Below, one piece after another: positions 8,202 to 17,785 of a DNA stretch of 55,275 bases. Source of the stretch: CAZSVE01 sp964610175 (GTDB lineage Bacteria > Pseudomonadota > Gammaproteobacteria > HK1); the NCBI GenBank assembly GCA_964610175.1, contig CAZSVE010000009.1, forward strand, positions 1 through 55,275, written 5' to 3'. The notes beneath the pieces are model-generated. The model ran no database searches. It had not been told where the DNA came from and saw nothing but the letters and a program-made list of their open reading frames with translations. A program made the translations under genes and the position numbers. Positions within the stretch are counted from its first letter, which is position 1, and each line of letters begins with the position of its first letter.

Positions 8202-8723
8202 CTATTCCAAAGCCATGGCCGCAGGTCTCGTGAGAGAAATAAGGGTGGCCGATCCCGGCTGTAGTGTTTGCCAGTCGGGTGGCATACCAAGGCGCGCCAG
8301 CGTGGCCGTCGCCAGGATCTTGCCGTCGGGCGGCGATTCGAGCGTCGAACATAGATAGCCCAACAGAAGCGCGAGCCCCGGATTATGGCCAACCAACAAT
8401 ACCCGCGCTGCCTGCGGGCGGCATTCGGCCAGGATGTCCAATAATATTCGAGTGTCGCTATCGTATATCCGCGCTTCCCAGTCGACATGGTTCTTCTCGA
8501 TACCGAACGCCTTACAAACCTGGCGCGTCGTTTGGTGCGCGCGCGTGGCAGGTGAACTGATGACTAAATCTGGTCGCAGCCCCTGTCGATTCAACCATTG
8601 TCCGACGCGAGGTGCATCCCGCGCGCCTCTTTTGGAAAGCGGCCTTTCGAAGTCCGAATTCACTGCGACCTTCCAATCCGATTTGGCGTGTCGAAGGAGA
8701 AGCAGCTCTCTGGTGTTATTCAC
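8202..8723 (-). CDS. sixA: Phosphohistidine phosphatase SixA-like
   Basis: The 173-residue histidine-phosphatase-superfamily protein has the catalytic LLLLRHAKSDW near residue 10, the SPATRAHQTTRQV segment and the second histidine in LLVGHNPGLALLLGYL. SixA removes phosphate from phosphohistidine on proteins such as ArcB or the nitrogen phosphotransferase system in E. coli; the target here is unknown. It lies between sppA and mutM on the same strand with short gaps, possibly one transcript. Confidence 0.9.
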   Translation of the reverse strand: MNNTRELLLLRHAKSDWKVAVNSDFERPLSKRGARDAPRVGQWLNRQGLRPDLVISSPATRAHQTTRQVCKAFGIEKNHVDWEARIYDSDTRILLDILAECRPQAARVLLVGHNPGLALLLGYLCSTLESPPDGKILATATLARLGMPPDWQTLQPGSATLISLTRPAAMALE

Positions 8724-8785
8724 GATGAAGCTCCAATTGCAATAAATATCAGGTTGGCGTGTTATGAGGATTATTATCGAATCGG

Positions 8786-9760
8786 CTACCGTAAACTCGG
8801 CGACTCGAACCCGAGTCGTGTGAATAATGTCTCCCCCATGACCGCCCCCAGGCGTTCCGCGAAACGTTCCAGATAGTCTCGCTTCCAGGTGAAATCGACG
8901 ATCTCCTCGGCGCCGATTACTTCGCGGGCGACATGGCTGCTGCTGCCCAGGGCATCTACGAGTCCAAGCCGAACAGCCTCCTTACCGCTCCATACGAGGC
9001 CACTGAACAACTCGTCTTCTGCTCCCTGCAATCGATCTCCACGTCCTTGTTTGACTGCATGGATGAACTGCTGATGTATTTCGTCGAGAAGGGATTGTAA
9101 ATAAGATGCTTCTTCCGGGTTTTCCGGCGAAAACGGATCGAGTAATCCTTTGTGTTTTCCGGCGGTTCGCAACCGTCGTTCGACGCCGATTTTTTTCATG
9201 GCATCCACGAACCCAAACCCGTTGACAAGCACGCCAATGGAGCCGACCAGACTCGATTCGTTGGCATATATGCGATCGGCGGCAGCGGCCACATAGTATC
9301 CGCCGGAGGTGCAAATATCGGTGATCACGGCGTACAGTGGGATGTTGGGATGTTTATCCCGAAGCCGTGTTATTTCATCATTGATGTAACTTGCTTGTAC
9401 GGGACTACCACCGGGGCTGTTGATACGAATCACTACCCCCTTGGTGTTTTCGTCCTCGAATGCCGCACGTAGTCCTGATATGATCTGATCGGCGCCGGCA
9501 TCGTTACCTTCGAAGATCATGCCCCTGATCTCGACGAGGGCCGTATGATCTCCCACGGAGTGACGTGCGCGGATATCTTCCGGGAGATACAGCACTAAAA
9601 TCGACAGGAGATACGCAAGCATCGCGAGTTTGAAAAAGATTCCCCAACGCCGCGCCCGGCGCTGCTCTTTAAGGGACGCGAGGGCCAGCTTGTTGATCAG
9701 ATCCCGTTCCCAGGTGGAGTGGTCATTGTCTTGATTTTTTGTGCGAAAGTCTTGGGTCAT
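8786..9760 (-). CDS. sppA: Signal peptide peptidase SppA, short form
   Basis: SppA is a membrane serine protease that degrades cleaved signal peptides. The protein (about 324 residues from the ATG at 9760, 340 from a GTG at 9808) has one N-terminal membrane segment (WGIFFKLAMLAYLLSILVLY). Protease blocks follow: INSPGGSPVQASYI, then TSGGYYVAAAADRIYANE and SLVGSIGV with the catalytic serine. The general-base lysine would lie downstream around the RRLRTAGKHKG segment. The size matches the single-domain, tetrameric-type SppA. The start is uncertain because neither codon has a strong ribosome site. Confidence 0.93.
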   Translation of the reverse strand: MTQDFRTKNQDNDHSTWERDLINKLALASLKEQRRARRWGIFFKLAMLAYLLSILVLYLPEDIRARHSVGDHTALVEIRGMIFEGNDAGADQIISGLRAAFEDENTKGVVIRINSPGGSPVQASYINDEITRLRDKHPNIPLYAVITDICTSGGYYVAAAADRIYANESSLVGSIGVLVNGFGFVDAMKKIGVERRLRTAGKHKGLLDPFSPENPEEASYLQSLLDEIHQQFIHAVKQGRGDRLQGAEDELFSGLVWSGKEAVRLGLVDALGSSSHVAREVIGAEEIVDFTWKRDYLERFAERLGAVMGETLFTRLGFESPSLR

Positions 9761-9855
9761 GACTGTGTCGTCATCTATTGTTGTCGTTTGTTCAAGGTTG
9801 TCGATCACCCGCCAACCAGTTTACAAGATTGTCGGGGGCGTCGAGGCAGGTACTT

Positions 9856-9965
9856 CGTTTATTTCCCGCTTATCTTCGCAAATGAGTCAAGCTGCTTTGC
9901 AAAACGTTAATTTTGCTCCACTAACACCAAAGCATGCTTTATCGGTTCGAGGCGAAGCTTCGCCA
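9856..9965 (-). repeat. Repeat R1, copy 4
   Basis: A full-length copy in reverse sense upstream of sppA. It ends at its palindrome GGCGAAGCTTCGCC, about 140 bp from copy 5 in the opposite orientation. Confidence 0.9.
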
Positions 9966-10108
9966 AGTAGTTTGTATTGTAACAAACGGGCTTTGTCGTG
10001 CAGCAACCCCATACATGATGATAACGGTATCCACACCTGCATTTCTTACTTATTTCCGGATCGCACGTGGAGTCCCCAACTATCAAGGTGCTTTCCGGAT
10101 CGATCGCT

Positions 10109-10233
10109 AGCGAGGCCTCGCTTCGAACCGATGAAGCGTGATTTGGCATCAGTCGAAGCAAAATTGCCTCGTCGAAAAATTATTGTGTTGTAAGGCTTGA
10201 CACATTTGTGGAGATGAGCGGGAAATAAACAGA
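10109..10233 (+). repeat. Repeat R1, copy 5
   Basis: A slightly longer copy (about 125 bp). The insertion sits in the middle block after AAAATTGCC, and the palindrome is altered to GCGAGGCCTCGC, which preserves its self-complementarity. Confidence 0.85.
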
Positions 10234-10496
10234 TTGTTCCATGCTGATTTCATGGAGCATCTGCGGGTGTGGTTTGGATAGTGCCTTGCCGGCGCAACGC
10301 ATCTCGTCGAATATTTCCTGCAAACCGAATAGGAATAATTCCTGATCCTCATAAAGATAAAATGGTGCACCTATGCCCCTATTCCGGGATGATGGAAGCA
10401 TCACCCGATCCATCGATTCGGAATAAGGAGTGAAGGTGCAAATCAAGACCATCTTCACTTGAGTGTTTTGTTCGAGATTTTCGTGGTGAGGAACTA

Positions 10497-10913
10497 ATGA
10501 AAGTATTCAGCTCCAACGCCGATTCCATGGAAAAGTTGGGAAAAGAGATCGCGCAAGACATGCGAAAAGGCGGCATCATCTATTTACAAGGGGAACTGGG
10601 CGCGGGCAAGACAACCCTGGCGCGGGGGATAGCGCGGGCCTTCGGGATCACCGAGCCCATCAAAAGCCCCACCTATACCTTGGTAGAATCCTATAAGGCG
10701 CCATCCCTTTGCATTTATCACCTTGATCTTTATCGGCTGCAGGATCCGGAAGAACTCGAGTATATTGGCATCCGCGATTATTTCGACGAAAAGGCCCTGT
10801 TTCTAATCGAGTGGCCGGAACGGGGAGAGAGCAGCATCCCACCTGCGGATTTGGTGATCTCCATCGAAGTCCTTGCTTCGGGTCGCCTAGTAAGCGCTTT
10901 TCGTCCACATTAG
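10497..10913 (+). CDS. tsaE: tRNA threonylcarbamoyladenosine synthesis ATPase TsaE
   Basis: TsaE is the ATPase partner of TsaB and TsaD in making t6A37 on ANN-decoding tRNAs. The 138-residue protein has Walker A GELGAGKTTLARGIARA near residue 33, the switch segment KSPTYTLVESY, and the conserved YHLDLYRLQDPEELEYIG and LFLIEWPERG blocks. GTGAGGAAC precedes the ATG. The C-terminus is slightly short. Neither tsaB nor tsaD is in this window. Confidence 0.95.
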   Translation: MKVFSSNADSMEKLGKEIAQDMRKGGIIYLQGELGAGKTTLARGIARAFGITEPIKSPTYTLVESYKAPSLCIYHLDLYRLQDPEELEYIGIRDYFDEKALFLIEWPERGESSIPPADLVISIEVLASGRLVSAFRPH

Positions 10914-11262
10914 CATTCCCGCATTCGAATCGACTCCATGATCTGCCATGAAAGCAGCGTTGGGGCAATGGCTCACATCGTGTCCCCTTTTATCGTCGGG
11001 GATGGCGAAGGCTATTCGCCGTGTCCCGCTTCTTGAAAGTAGGGCTGCTTATGGTTCGATATCGATGTTGAAATGCATCCGTATAATTCGACTCGGATTT
11101 TTCCAGGTCCCCCGGAACACGGTCGAATTTCGACTAAAAACATGTTCCAAAGTCAGGTGAATTCGCTGGATGAATCAAGACTGTCAAGTACGTAATTCTT
11201 ATCTTGCTCTTTCCCTGAAAGACGAAAACTGTATTTCTATGTGAAGTTTCGGTAAAAACTCA
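10914..11262. other. Intergenic, nothing recognised
   Basis: About 350 bp between tsaE and rnt without convincing codons, RNA gene or repeat. The rnt promoter presumably lies in the AT-rich 11170-11250 part. Confidence 0.4.
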
Positions 11263-11910
11263 ATGACAGACACTACGATAGCGAATCGATTTCGCGGCTA
11301 CCTGCCGGTGGTAGTCGACGTGGAGACCGGCGGATTCAATCCTCGCACAGATGCCCTGCTGGAAATAGCAGCGGTGATGTTGGAAATGGATGAGACGGGG
11401 AATTGGCGCGTGGGGGAAACCCACTTTGCGCATACCCTGCCTTTTCCCGACGCGAACATCGAAGCATCTGCCCTGGCATACAATCATATCGATCCCTTTC
11501 ATCCTCTGCGCGCTGCTATCCCCGAGCATGAAGCGCTGCGGAAGATCCTGAAGCCCATTCGCCTCTCCGTAAAAAAAAATGCCTGTACCCGGGCCGTATT
11601 GGTCGGACACAATCCCGCTTTCGATCTTGCCTTCCTCGATGCGGCGCTAAGACGCAACAATATCAAACGAAATCCCTTCCATCCCTTTACTACCTTCGAT
11701 ACCGCCACGTTGGGAGGGCTCGCCGTTGGTCAGACTGTATTGGCCCGGGCCGTGGAATCGGCAGGGCTTTCCTGGAATGGCAACGAAGCCCATTCGGCTG
11801 TTTATGACGCCGCGAAAACAGCAGAGTTGTTCTGCACGATCGTGAATCGATGGGGAGAGATCATGGGAAGAGATGACCGGGTACGCCAGAACGGCAACGT
11901 GATAAAATAA
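11263..11910 (+). CDS. rnt: Ribonuclease T
   Basis: RNase T is a 3'-5' exonuclease of the DEDDh class that trims tRNA and other small RNAs. The 215-residue protein shows Exo I VVVDVETGGFNP with the DxE metal ligands, Exo II LVGHNPAFDLAFLDAAL and Exo III NEAHSAVYDAAKTAELF with the catalytic histidine and aspartate. The family's TFDTATLGGLA is present. Length is typical. It stands alone between repeat-bearing spacers. Confidence 0.95.
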   Translation: MTDTTIANRFRGYLPVVVDVETGGFNPRTDALLEIAAVMLEMDETGNWRVGETHFAHTLPFPDANIEASALAYNHIDPFHPLRAAIPEHEALRKILKPIRLSVKKNACTRAVLVGHNPAFDLAFLDAALRRNNIKRNPFHPFTTFDTATLGGLAVGQTVLARAVESAGLSWNGNEAHSAVYDAAKTAELFCTIVNRWGEIMGRDDRVRQNGNVIK

Positions 11911-12351
11911 GCCGAATTTTCGGCCCGTGAGTGCCAATAATTGCCTGGATGTCTCCAACAGATGGTAAAAAAGTCACTGAAGATTTTTCTTATTTAGCGG
12001 TTGACGAAGGCGTTGATTAACGAGGGGGCGATTTTGGAGACTTCTTTCAATGAGGCAAGAAATCATTTCCGTATAAAAGGATAGTAAAAAAGTTCGCTCC
12101 TCGATTTTTTCACTTACGGAATCGGAAACGATTTCTCGCATCATTGAAAATAGCAAAACCCGGTGTTGCATACTGGATGAAAAACTGTATTTTCATTCTT
12201 TCGTCAACCATGCAGCAATCCTTTGACTATTCCAACGGTACTGTAAAAAAATCACCAAAGGTTCGAATAGAAAATCAAGGGGATAAATTCTTGGTTTTGT
12301 TTTCCATTTCAAGAAACCGTATCCACCATGGCGAAATTCTTTACCATCTTC
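11911..12351. other. Intergenic, AT-rich, nothing recognised
   Basis: About 440 bp with several GTAAAAAA-like runs (GGTAAAAAAGTC near 11963, ACTGTAAAAAAATC near 12240) but no gene-like frame. It ends at an R1 copy. Confidence 0.4.
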
Positions 12352-12461
12352 GGCGAGGCTTTTTCTCGAACCGATGAACCGTGATTTGGTATTGGTAGAG
12401 AAAAATCAGGTTTTGTAGGACTTGATTCATTTACAAAGATGAGCGGGAAATAAACAGATTG
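12352..12461 (+). repeat. Repeat R1, copy 6
   Basis: A full-length but diverged copy upstream of the M20 peptidase gene. The palindrome is reduced to GGCGAGGCT, while the terminal hairpin region (TTCATTTACAAAGATGAG) and AAATAAACAGATT tail are kept. Confidence 0.85.
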
Positions 12462-12553
12462 GTACCCCGGACAAAAATACCGCGACCTGAAACCAAAAAC
12501 CTTATCGCCAATGAGTCGATGACATTGACGACACGCAAATACAATAGCAAGAA

Positions 12554-13744
12554 ATGAATATCGATAGTCGGGAAATCTCCAAAGAAATCGACGGTATCAT
12601 CCCAAAAGTAAAAGAAATAAGACATTGCTTGCATGAAAATCCTGAACTGTCATTGAGAGAACACGATACCGCGCAATATATCCGCAACCAGCTCGTAGAT
12701 ATTGGAATCGATATTCTTCCTCCCGTATTGGGAACGGATGTCATCGCCTATTTGAATTGCGGGAATGCAGACAACAATGTCACATTGAGAGCCGACATGG
12801 ACGCACTACCGATACAGGAGGCACAGGAGGACCTTGCATACCGCTCGAAGAACGACAATATCATGCATGCCTGTGGCCACGATGGTCATACTGCGATGTT
12901 GATTGGCGCGGCGATGATTCTCGGAAAATATAGAAGCAAACTCGATGGTTCCATTCGGTTCGTTTTTCAACCCGGTGAGGAACTCGCCGCTGCGGGAAAA
13001 GATTTGGTCGTGGACAAGGGGATCTTGAATTCACCAAGGCCCAAAGCGGTATTGGCGTTACATGCATGCCCTATTCTCCCCGTCGGTTCCATTGCCTCGA
13101 AGCCGGGTCCTTTTTTGGCAGCAGCAGATATCTATGAAATAACCATAAAAGGGAAAGGTGGTCATGGTTCGAGACCAGAAGAAACCATCGATCCCATAAT
13201 GACGGCGACAAAAATCATCAACAGCCTATATCTACTTCCCTCGAGAAGATTCAGGGCATTGGATGCATTGGTCATCAGCATTTGCAAAATAGCAGGAGGA
13301 ACCGCTTCCAATGTGGTTCCGGATCGGGTAACCATGGGAGGCACGGCCCGGTATTTCTCTAAAGCGGTCGGCGAGGAACTGCCACGGCTTTTCGAGCACA
13401 CCATAAGAACGGAATGTGAAAACGCCGGCGCGCGCTATGAGCTGGATTACAAAAGCTCCTATATCCCGACTGTAAATGACAGGGATATCGTCGATACATG
13501 CAAAGCCGTGACAAAAAAATACATCGGCGAATCCATGTGGTTCGATATGGAAGAACCCGTAATGGGATCCGAAGACTTCTCTTATTATATCGACAAGAAT
13601 CCCGGGGGATTATTTTTCCTTGGAATGGGTGAAGACTGCCCGAATCTGCACAGCAATCTATTCAATTTCAATGATGATGCGCTCAAGAACGGGATTCTAT
13701 TTTTTGTATTATCGACCATGGAGTTAATGGAAGGCATGCGCTAG
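12554..13744 (+). CDS. M20-family amidohydrolase (hippurate/N-acyl amino acid type)
   Basis: The 396-residue cytoplasmic metallohydrolase has zinc-ligand motifs in order: LRADMDALPIQE near residue 80, MHACGHDGHTAML near 105, FQPGEELAAAGK near 140, and MGSEDFSYY near 337. The dimerisation segment is GKGGHGSRPEETIDP. These are hallmarks of the M20D group that removes acyl or aryl groups from amino acids (hippurate hydrolase, IAA-amino acid hydrolase); the true substrate cannot be read off. Its TAG stop is part of the CTAG that opens the next R1 copy. Confidence 0.9.
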   Translation: MNIDSREISKEIDGIIPKVKEIRHCLHENPELSLREHDTAQYIRNQLVDIGIDILPPVLGTDVIAYLNCGNADNNVTLRADMDALPIQEAQEDLAYRSKNDNIMHACGHDGHTAMLIGAAMILGKYRSKLDGSIRFVFQPGEELAAAGKDLVVDKGILNSPRPKAVLALHACPILPVGSIASKPGPFLAAADIYEITIKGKGGHGSRPEETIDPIMTATKIINSLYLLPSRRFRALDALVISICKIAGGTASNVVPDRVTMGGTARYFSKAVGEELPRLFEHTIRTECENAGARYELDYKSSYIPTVNDRDIVDTCKAVTKKYIGESMWFDMEEPVMGSEDFSYYIDKNPGGLFFLGMGEDCPNLHSNLFNFNDDALKNGILFFVLSTMELMEGMR

Positions 13745-13852
13745 CAAAGCTTCGTCTCGAATCCATGAGGCATGGTTTTGTGTTAGTGGAGAAAAATTGG
13801 CGTTTTGTAAAATTTTACTCGTTTACGAAGATGAGTGGGAAATAAGCAAATC
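13743..13852 (+). repeat. Repeat R1, copy 7
   Basis: It begins in the stop codon of the M20 gene. The terminal hairpin is CTCGTTTACGAAGATGAG, where changes from the common form keep pairing through a G-T pair. Confidence 0.9.
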
Positions 13853-13885
13853 AATCATTTCTGAATGTGATTGGGTCCACCTATC

Positions 13886-13910
13886 CCAACCCGGCCCAGC
13901 CGGAACCAAG
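13886..13910 (+). repeat. Short palindrome R4
   Basis: AACCCGGC-CCA-GCCGGAACCAAG forms a 6-bp stem. The same unit occurs at 31-53, 32374-32398, 37848-37870 and 47489-47513. Confidence 0.6.
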
Positions 13911-14063
13911 AAGTGAAAAAAGTTGGAATTTTGAAAAACGCCTATATTTTTTGATCATGAAATCGTATTTTGCTTTCTCTGAAATTTCTTCGACATTCTA
14001 TTCAAGATTTCACTGGTGACGGACTATTGCAGGAATATCCGAGTAAAGTAGCTGGAGTTTTCC

Positions 14064-14474
14064 ATGATAAACAAAATTCAAAAGACCGAGGAAGAATGGC
14101 GCAAGCAGTTGACGAAAGAACAGTTCCAGGTGACGCGCGGCAAAGGTACCGAGCAACCTTTTTCCGGGGAATACAACGATTGCAAGGAAGATGGAATCTA
14201 TCGATGTGTTTGTTGCGGAAATGAATTGTTCGAATCGAGAACAAAATTCGATTCCGGTACTGGTTGGCCAAGTTTTTGGGCAACGATGTCCAAAGAAAGC
14301 ATTTATACCGAAGAAGACAATACCTTCGGAATGCGGCGCACGGAGGTCCTTTGTCGAGTTTGTGACGCTCATCTCGGCCATGTTTTCGAAGATGGACCGA
14401 ACCCCACGGGGCTACGCTACTGCATGAACTCCGTATCTCTACGATTGAATAAGAAAGGCTTTGATGATCGATAG
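14064..14474 (+). CDS. msrB: Peptide methionine-(R)-S-oxide reductase MsrB
   Basis: MsrB reduces the R epimer of oxidised methionine in proteins. The 136-residue protein carries both zinc CxxC pairs (CVCCGNELF near residue 50 and CRVCDAHLGHVF near 100) and the catalytic cysteine in GLRYCMNSVSLRL. The fold segments FDSGTGWPSFW and TEVLCRVCDAHLGH are classic. No MsrA domain is fused. It is followed closely by the penicillin-binding protein gene on the same strand. Confidence 0.96.
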   Translation: MINKIQKTEEEWRKQLTKEQFQVTRGKGTEQPFSGEYNDCKEDGIYRCVCCGNELFESRTKFDSGTGWPSFWATMSKESIYTEEDNTFGMRRTEVLCRVCDAHLGHVFEDGPNPTGLRYCMNSVSLRLNKKGFDDR

Positions 14475-14551
14475 GTCTCAATCGATGGATGGCCGATCCC
14501 AATATAGGCTTTTCATCGCGATTCTTCGATTGCCTATCCTCTTTACGAATA

Positions 14552-14569
14552 GCCAGCGAAGCTTCGCAA
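14552..14569 (+). repeat. Repeat R1, isolated palindrome fragment
   Basis: CCAGCGAAGCTTCGC matches only the first 15 bases of R1. It creates a spurious in-frame extension ahead of the PBP1B gene. Confidence 0.5.
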
Positions 14570-14599
14570 GCTCATCAACCATCCTTACGTGCCAACCTC

Positions 14600-16858
14600 A
14601 TGACAAGGAAATCGAGATCAATGAAATCAAGGCGCGGTAAGCGTTTTTTGAAGGCATTGGGATGGCGATTGGCGGTCTTTATCGTGGTTTTCCTGGCCGG
14701 ATACCTGGCATGGGTGGATCTGACCATCCGGGCCAAATTCGATGGTGCTCGCTGGGCTGAACCGGCCCGGCTTTACGCGCGGCCTCTGGAGCTTCAGGCC
14801 GGAAAGCTTCTTACCGCCGACGAATTCGAACGAGAACTTGTCCTGTCTGGCTATCATGAAGAAGACAGATTGAACCGTCCCGGAAGCTACCGCCGCAACG
14901 ATCGGCATTTTTCGGTCATGAAACGCTCGTTCGCCTTCTGGGATGGGCGAGACCCCGCGAGTCGCATCGAATTTCGCTTTCGGGACGGATATTTGGAATC
15001 ACTGCAGGACAGAAGGGGAAACAAGCTCGCTTCCGCGCGTATCGAACCTGCGCTTATCGGTCACATTTATCCCACTCATCAGGAAGATCGAATTCTGGTC
15101 ACCGCTATCGAGGTCCCGCCGAGATTGATAGAGGCCCTGATTGCCGTCGAGGATCGGTCCTTCTATCGCCACTTCGGGATCTCCTTGCGCGCCATCGCGC
15201 GGGCCGCCTATGAAAACATCCGACCCGGCGGCGTCATGCAGGGTGGTAGCACCCTGACACAGCAATTGGTGAAGAACTATTTCCTGGGCCCTGAACGATC
15301 CTTCTTACGTAAATTCCATGAAATGGCCTTTGCATTGTTCCTCGAAGCCCGGTATGAAAAAGATAAGATCCTTAGCGCCTACCTGAATGAGGTTTATCTT
15401 GGGCAACAAGGGCGATATGCCATCCATGGTTTCGGATCGGCGGCATACTTCTATTTCAATCGACCACTTACTGAGCTTCGACTCTCCGAAGTTGCATTAT
15501 TGGTAGCCCTGGCGCGAGGGGCATCGTATTACAATCCACGCAGGCATCCAAAGCGAGCACTCGATCGTCGCGACCTGGTTATCGACGTCATGCTGGAGTG
15601 GGGATATATCAGTGCTCGGGAGGCTGCCGTAGCACGTTCGCAACCTCTCGCCGTAACGGAAAATCCCCCCCTTGGCTCGACACCATTTCCGGCATTCGTG
15701 GAACTTGTCAGAAAACAGATCGCACGGGACTATCATTCGAAAGACCTTCGATCCGAGGGACTACGAATCTTCACCACATTGGATATGCGCATACAACGCA
15801 AGATGGAACATGCCATTGCCGAGCGCCTTCCCCTGTTGGAACGAAGGGCGAAGATTCCGAGCAAACGACTCCAGGTAGCAAGCGTCGTCAGCGAAATCGA
15901 AAATGGCAAGGTATTGGCATTGGTTGGTGGGCGGAATCCGAAGATGCTTGGTTTCAATCGGGCCTTGGATGCGGTTCGTCCCATTGGATCCTTGATTAAA
16001 CCAGCCGTTTATCTGACGGCCCTGGAACAACATCGCAAATACACATTGGCAAGCCCCTTGCGTGATGAACCCATCCGGATGCGCAGACCCAAAGGCGATG
16101 TTTGGATACCAAAAAACTACGATAAAAAATCTCACGGGCGGGTCCCGCTCATTACAGCACTTGCCAATTCTTATAATCTGGCCACCGTACGGCTTGGCAT
16201 GGCCCTTGGAATTTCCAAAGTATCGGGAACAATCAAGCGGTTAGGTGTAAAGCGACCTATCCGTCCCTATCCTTCTACGTTGCTTGGCGCAACTGCCCTG
16301 TCGCCCATCGAAGTGACCCAGATGTATCAAACCATTGCAGGTGGCGGGCGGCGCATACCGCTCAGGACCGTTCTTGCGATAACCGACGCACGGGGAGTTC
16401 CCCTGAATCGCTATGACGCCTTCGCAACCCGCGCATTCGACTCGGGTCCCGTATTCTTGCTAACCCATGCCTTGCAAGCCGTTATGCGTTCTGGGACAGG
16501 CCGTGCTGTCTATGACCAATTCGACCCATCTCTCGAATTCGCGGGAAAGACAGGGACCAGCAACGGATTGCGCGATAGTTGGTTCGCAGGTTTCGATCAG
16601 GATCGATTGGCCGTGATATGGTTGGGTCTCGATGACAATAAACCAACCGGCCTCACCGGAGCGGGAGGTGGGCTCGTATTATGGGGCGATCTCATGAAAT
16701 CCATCGTACCGCGGGCGCGGAGAAAACCCGGTCCCCCTACCGTAGAGTGGCGCTGGACCGATCTACAGCGGGGTCTATGGACGGACCCGGGTTGTCTACA
16801 AGCCGAACGAATCCCGTATATCGAGGGATCGGTACCCGCTTACTCCCCCTGTGAATAG
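14600..16858 (+). CDS. mrcB: Bifunctional penicillin-binding protein 1B
   Basis: This class A PBP polymerises and cross-links peptidoglycan in the periplasm, anchored by one membrane segment (LAVFIVVFLAGYLAWVDL). The UB2H-like and glycosyltransferase parts follow, with AVEDRSFYRHFGIS and GGSTLTQQLVKNYFL. The transpeptidase has SLIK (SxxK), SYN (SxN) and GKTGTS (KTG), so both activities look intact. The length of about 752 residues fits the family. The open frame starts at 14489, but the first 37 codons include an R1 fragment, so MTRKSRSMKSRRGKRF is the better N-terminus; the ATG at 14621 is an alternative. Confidence 0.93.
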   Translation: MTRKSRSMKSRRGKRFLKALGWRLAVFIVVFLAGYLAWVDLTIRAKFDGARWAEPARLYARPLELQAGKLLTADEFERELVLSGYHEEDRLNRPGSYRRNDRHFSVMKRSFAFWDGRDPASRIEFRFRDGYLESLQDRRGNKLASARIEPALIGHIYPTHQEDRILVTAIEVPPRLIEALIAVEDRSFYRHFGISLRAIARAAYENIRPGGVMQGGSTLTQQLVKNYFLGPERSFLRKFHEMAFALFLEARYEKDKILSAYLNEVYLGQQGRYAIHGFGSAAYFYFNRPLTELRLSEVALLVALARGASYYNPRRHPKRALDRRDLVIDVMLEWGYISAREAAVARSQPLAVTENPPLGSTPFPAFVELVRKQIARDYHSKDLRSEGLRIFTTLDMRIQRKMEHAIAERLPLLERRAKIPSKRLQVASVVSEIENGKVLALVGGRNPKMLGFNRALDAVRPIGSLIKPAVYLTALEQHRKYTLASPLRDEPIRMRRPKGDVWIPKNYDKKSHGRVPLITALANSYNLATVRLGMALGISKVSGTIKRLGVKRPIRPYPSTLLGATALSPIEVTQMYQTIAGGGRRIPLRTVLAITDARGVPLNRYDAFATRAFDSGPVFLLTHALQAVMRSGTGRAVYDQFDPSLEFAGKTGTSNGLRDSWFAGFDQDRLAVIWLGLDDNKPTGLTGAGGGLVLWGDLMKSIVPRARRKPGPPTVEWRWTDLQRGLWTDPGCLQAERIPYIEGSVPAYSPCE

Positions 16859-17174
16859 TTTCCCCAGGAACGGTCATGTTGCCAGAAGCATTGCCCCTGG
16901 CAATGAAAGAGGTCCGAGGCGCCGTTGGCCAGCGCCCTCCAATCATCAAGCAAGCACCCAGTACTTTTTCATGGCGAACAGCAATAAACGCTGGAAAACC
17001 CACATGGGAACCTTTATCGGGGATAATCAAGAATTTCGGAAGAGATGACTAGATTTCTAATAATCGATTCGTGGTTTTCCTACTGAACATCGATTTTCCA
17101 TCTCGCATTCTTTCGAATAGCGTATTTCGTTCCATTTCATCCCCTTCCTTACCTATGAATTCCAGTGCCGCTTT
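16859..17174. other. Intergenic, nothing recognised
   Basis: The stretch lies between the PBP1B stop and the end of the phage remnant. No family-like frame, repeat or RNA gene was recognised. Confidence 0.4.
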
Positions 17175-17785
17175 TCATCCTTTTCTCCCCCATTCGAAAG
17201 TGACGATACCGTATTTATTTCTGCCTTCGATCTCGAAGGCTTTCAAGTAGCGCCTATTCAGGCGCCAACATTTTTTACCGCTTTCATCCTGGGCCCATAT
17301 CCACCATGTTTCATCTGGCTCGATGAGGGCATCGGTCAGTAGGTTCATAACTCGATTTTGGCATTCTCAGCGTATGTAAGCCACCCGAACTCCCCTTTGC
17401 CATCCTGAAATAGCGCCTTGGTAATGTGGCGATCCCAGTATCTGCCGCATCCCGAAATGTTGTTTCATCTTCCATGTCAGCGCCGAATTTCGAAAGGAAT
17501 TCATCGACAGCCTCTTCAGGTTGGGTATCTTTCGATAGGAGAGCAGTTTCCGGCAGCTTTGTTGGTTTCGGTACGGGCGATGCCCGGTCACGATGCAGCA
17601 GCATAGCACTACGAGTTGCGTCACGTAGGTGGATTTTCCCTCGCCCCTGGGCGCCCGCGCATACCTCCCGGCCATCCGACTCGCCGTCGATAACGTCCTG
17701 CATACGTTGGAAAAGGAATTCATGGAAGCGGGATAGATGGGGGGCGGTACGTAATGGGGAAAATAGGTCCGAACGAAGAAAACGG
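17175..17785 (-). pseudogene. Decayed Mu-like phage remnant (terminase head, PBECR2 tail)
   Basis: Reading the minus strand across frames, the part next to cobS gives FFVRTYFPHYV, then RTAPHLSRFHEFLFQRM, then RAPRGEGKSTYVTQLVVLC with a Walker A (GEGKST). That order matches the N-terminus of a phage large terminase. Nearer 17200, DETTFRDAADTG and an open frame at 17175-17348 (LLTDALIEPDETWWIW, RRYLKAFEIEG, IVTFEWGRKG) match the PBECR2 nuclease-like domain found at the end of Mu-type head morphogenesis proteins. Several frameshifts and a large internal deletion make it non-functional. Domain names rest on recalled motifs only. Confidence 0.6.

Noticed and set aside
8790..8822. tRNA-like fold near GGCGACTCGAACCCGAG
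   Set aside because: The stretch lies inside the end of sppA, and no acceptor stem, D arm or anticodon arm can be drawn around it.
14489..14599. Longer N-terminus for PBP1B
   Set aside because: The extension contains an R1 palindrome fragment and lacks the basic, pre-membrane character seen from MTRKSRS onward.
17311..17703. CobT or another cobalamin gene after cobS
   Set aside because: None of the frames shows the VWA domain or acidic region of CobT; terminase- and PBECR2-like pieces in shifting frames fit better.
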